A stretch of DNA of 14,772 nt from Planctomycetota bacterium (GTDB taxonomy: Bacteria > Planctomycetota > Phycisphaerae > Sedimentisphaerales > Anaerohalosphaeraceae). Shown here piece by piece: positions 14,633-14,772 of this stretch (position 1 is its first letter; each line of letters starts with the position of its first letter). The notes beneath the pieces are model-generated. The model was not told the DNA's origin. It saw nothing but the letters and a program-made list of their open reading frames with translations, and did no database searches. The stretch lies in contig JAAYQH010000087.1 of the NCBI GenBank assembly GCA_012519365.1, positions 1 to 14,772 on the forward strand, written 5' to 3'. The translations under genes and the position numbers were made by a program.

Positions 14633-14772
14633 TATTCTGTTTTCTGTCCTCTGACCTCTGTCTCTGACGCCTCATACCCTTGGGCATACCAACAGGCCAC
14701 ACAGCGTCCCTGACCAACCTCTTTGAGCGGCGGCTCTTCGGTTTGACATCGCCGATTCTCTTTACCCACCCG
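14632..14772 (-). CDS. C-terminal end of a DppD/OppD-type ABC transporter ATPase (5' part outside window)
   Basis: The last 46 codons and stop of a gene entering from the right edge. The reading frame gives [20 protein letters not shown], the typical end of DppD/OppD-type ATPases with conserved cysteines, followed by a 15-residue tail [15 protein letters not shown] and KTE. The TAA (14634-14632) overlaps the ATG of the DppF/OppF-type gene by one base. The tail after ACW is encoded largely by the heptanucleotide repeat at 14633-14666, so a repeat may have extended the C-terminus. The rest of the transporter (permeases and binding protein) should lie to the right. Confidence 0.88.
   Translation of the reverse strand, partial: RVGKENRRCQTEEPPLKEVGQGRCVACWYAQGYEASETEVRGQKTE
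14633..14666. repeat. Four tandem heptanucleotides plus a hexamer, TTCTG/CTCTG type
   Basis: On the plus strand TATTCTG, TTTTCTG, TCCTCTG and ACCTCTG (14633-14660) are followed by TCTCTG (14661-14666). On the minus strand this is a CAGARNN tandem directly abutting the start codon of the DppF/OppF-type gene and coding for the end of the DppD/OppD-type gene. It matches the shorter array at 6882-6902. Confidence 0.6.

Overview
This is a bacterial chromosome segment of moderate GC content with dense, mostly housekeeping coding and short intergenic gaps. Exported and envelope functions (a Tat/lipobox leader, an MlaE lipid-transport permease, a secreted subtilase-like protein) point to a diderm. 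The family types, especially a GH109-type Gfo/Idh/MocA protein and a B12-fold protein lacking the cobalamin ligand, resemble what I know from Planctomycetota (Phycisphaerae/Sedimentisphaerales-like). That placement is inference, not proof.

Left end (1-1756): a truncated GH109-type oxidoreductase/glycosidase gene on the minus strand diverges from an AraC-family regulator on the plus strand. The gap between them holds two near-identical 12-bp direct repeats 21 bp apart, placed as AraC-type operators would be, so this looks like a self-contained, regulator-controlled sugar-processing locus. Middle left (1811-7739), all on the minus strand: mlaE, a DJ-1/PfpI protein, dnaA and polA. The two replication genes sit together without dnaN, recF or gyrB. 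An AT-rich, gene-free region of about 440 bp (7740-8181) separates this block from a divergent plus-strand block.

Middle right (8182-13105), plus strand: a B12-binding-fold protein whose cobalamin ligand positions are changed, closed by a clear intrinsic terminator; a PTS IIA protein; a subtilisin-like secreted protein with its catalytic Asp position replaced by Ser and a terminator-like hairpin inside its signal-peptide codons; and glmS, split by a frameshift at a run of eight C. Right end (13118-14772), minus strand: the tail of a DppD/OppD-type ATPase, translationally coupled to a DppF/OppF-type ATPase, then a tandem ACT-domain protein that converges on glmS. The stop codons of glmS and the ACT gene lie in opposite arms of one small palindrome.

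The most unusual signals are the in-gene terminator of the subtilase, the glmS C8 frameshift, the B12-fold and subtilase proteins with altered active-site positions, and heptanucleotide tandem repeats placed just upstream of two start codons. No CRISPR array, rRNA, tRNA, insertion sequence or obvious prophage gene was seen.
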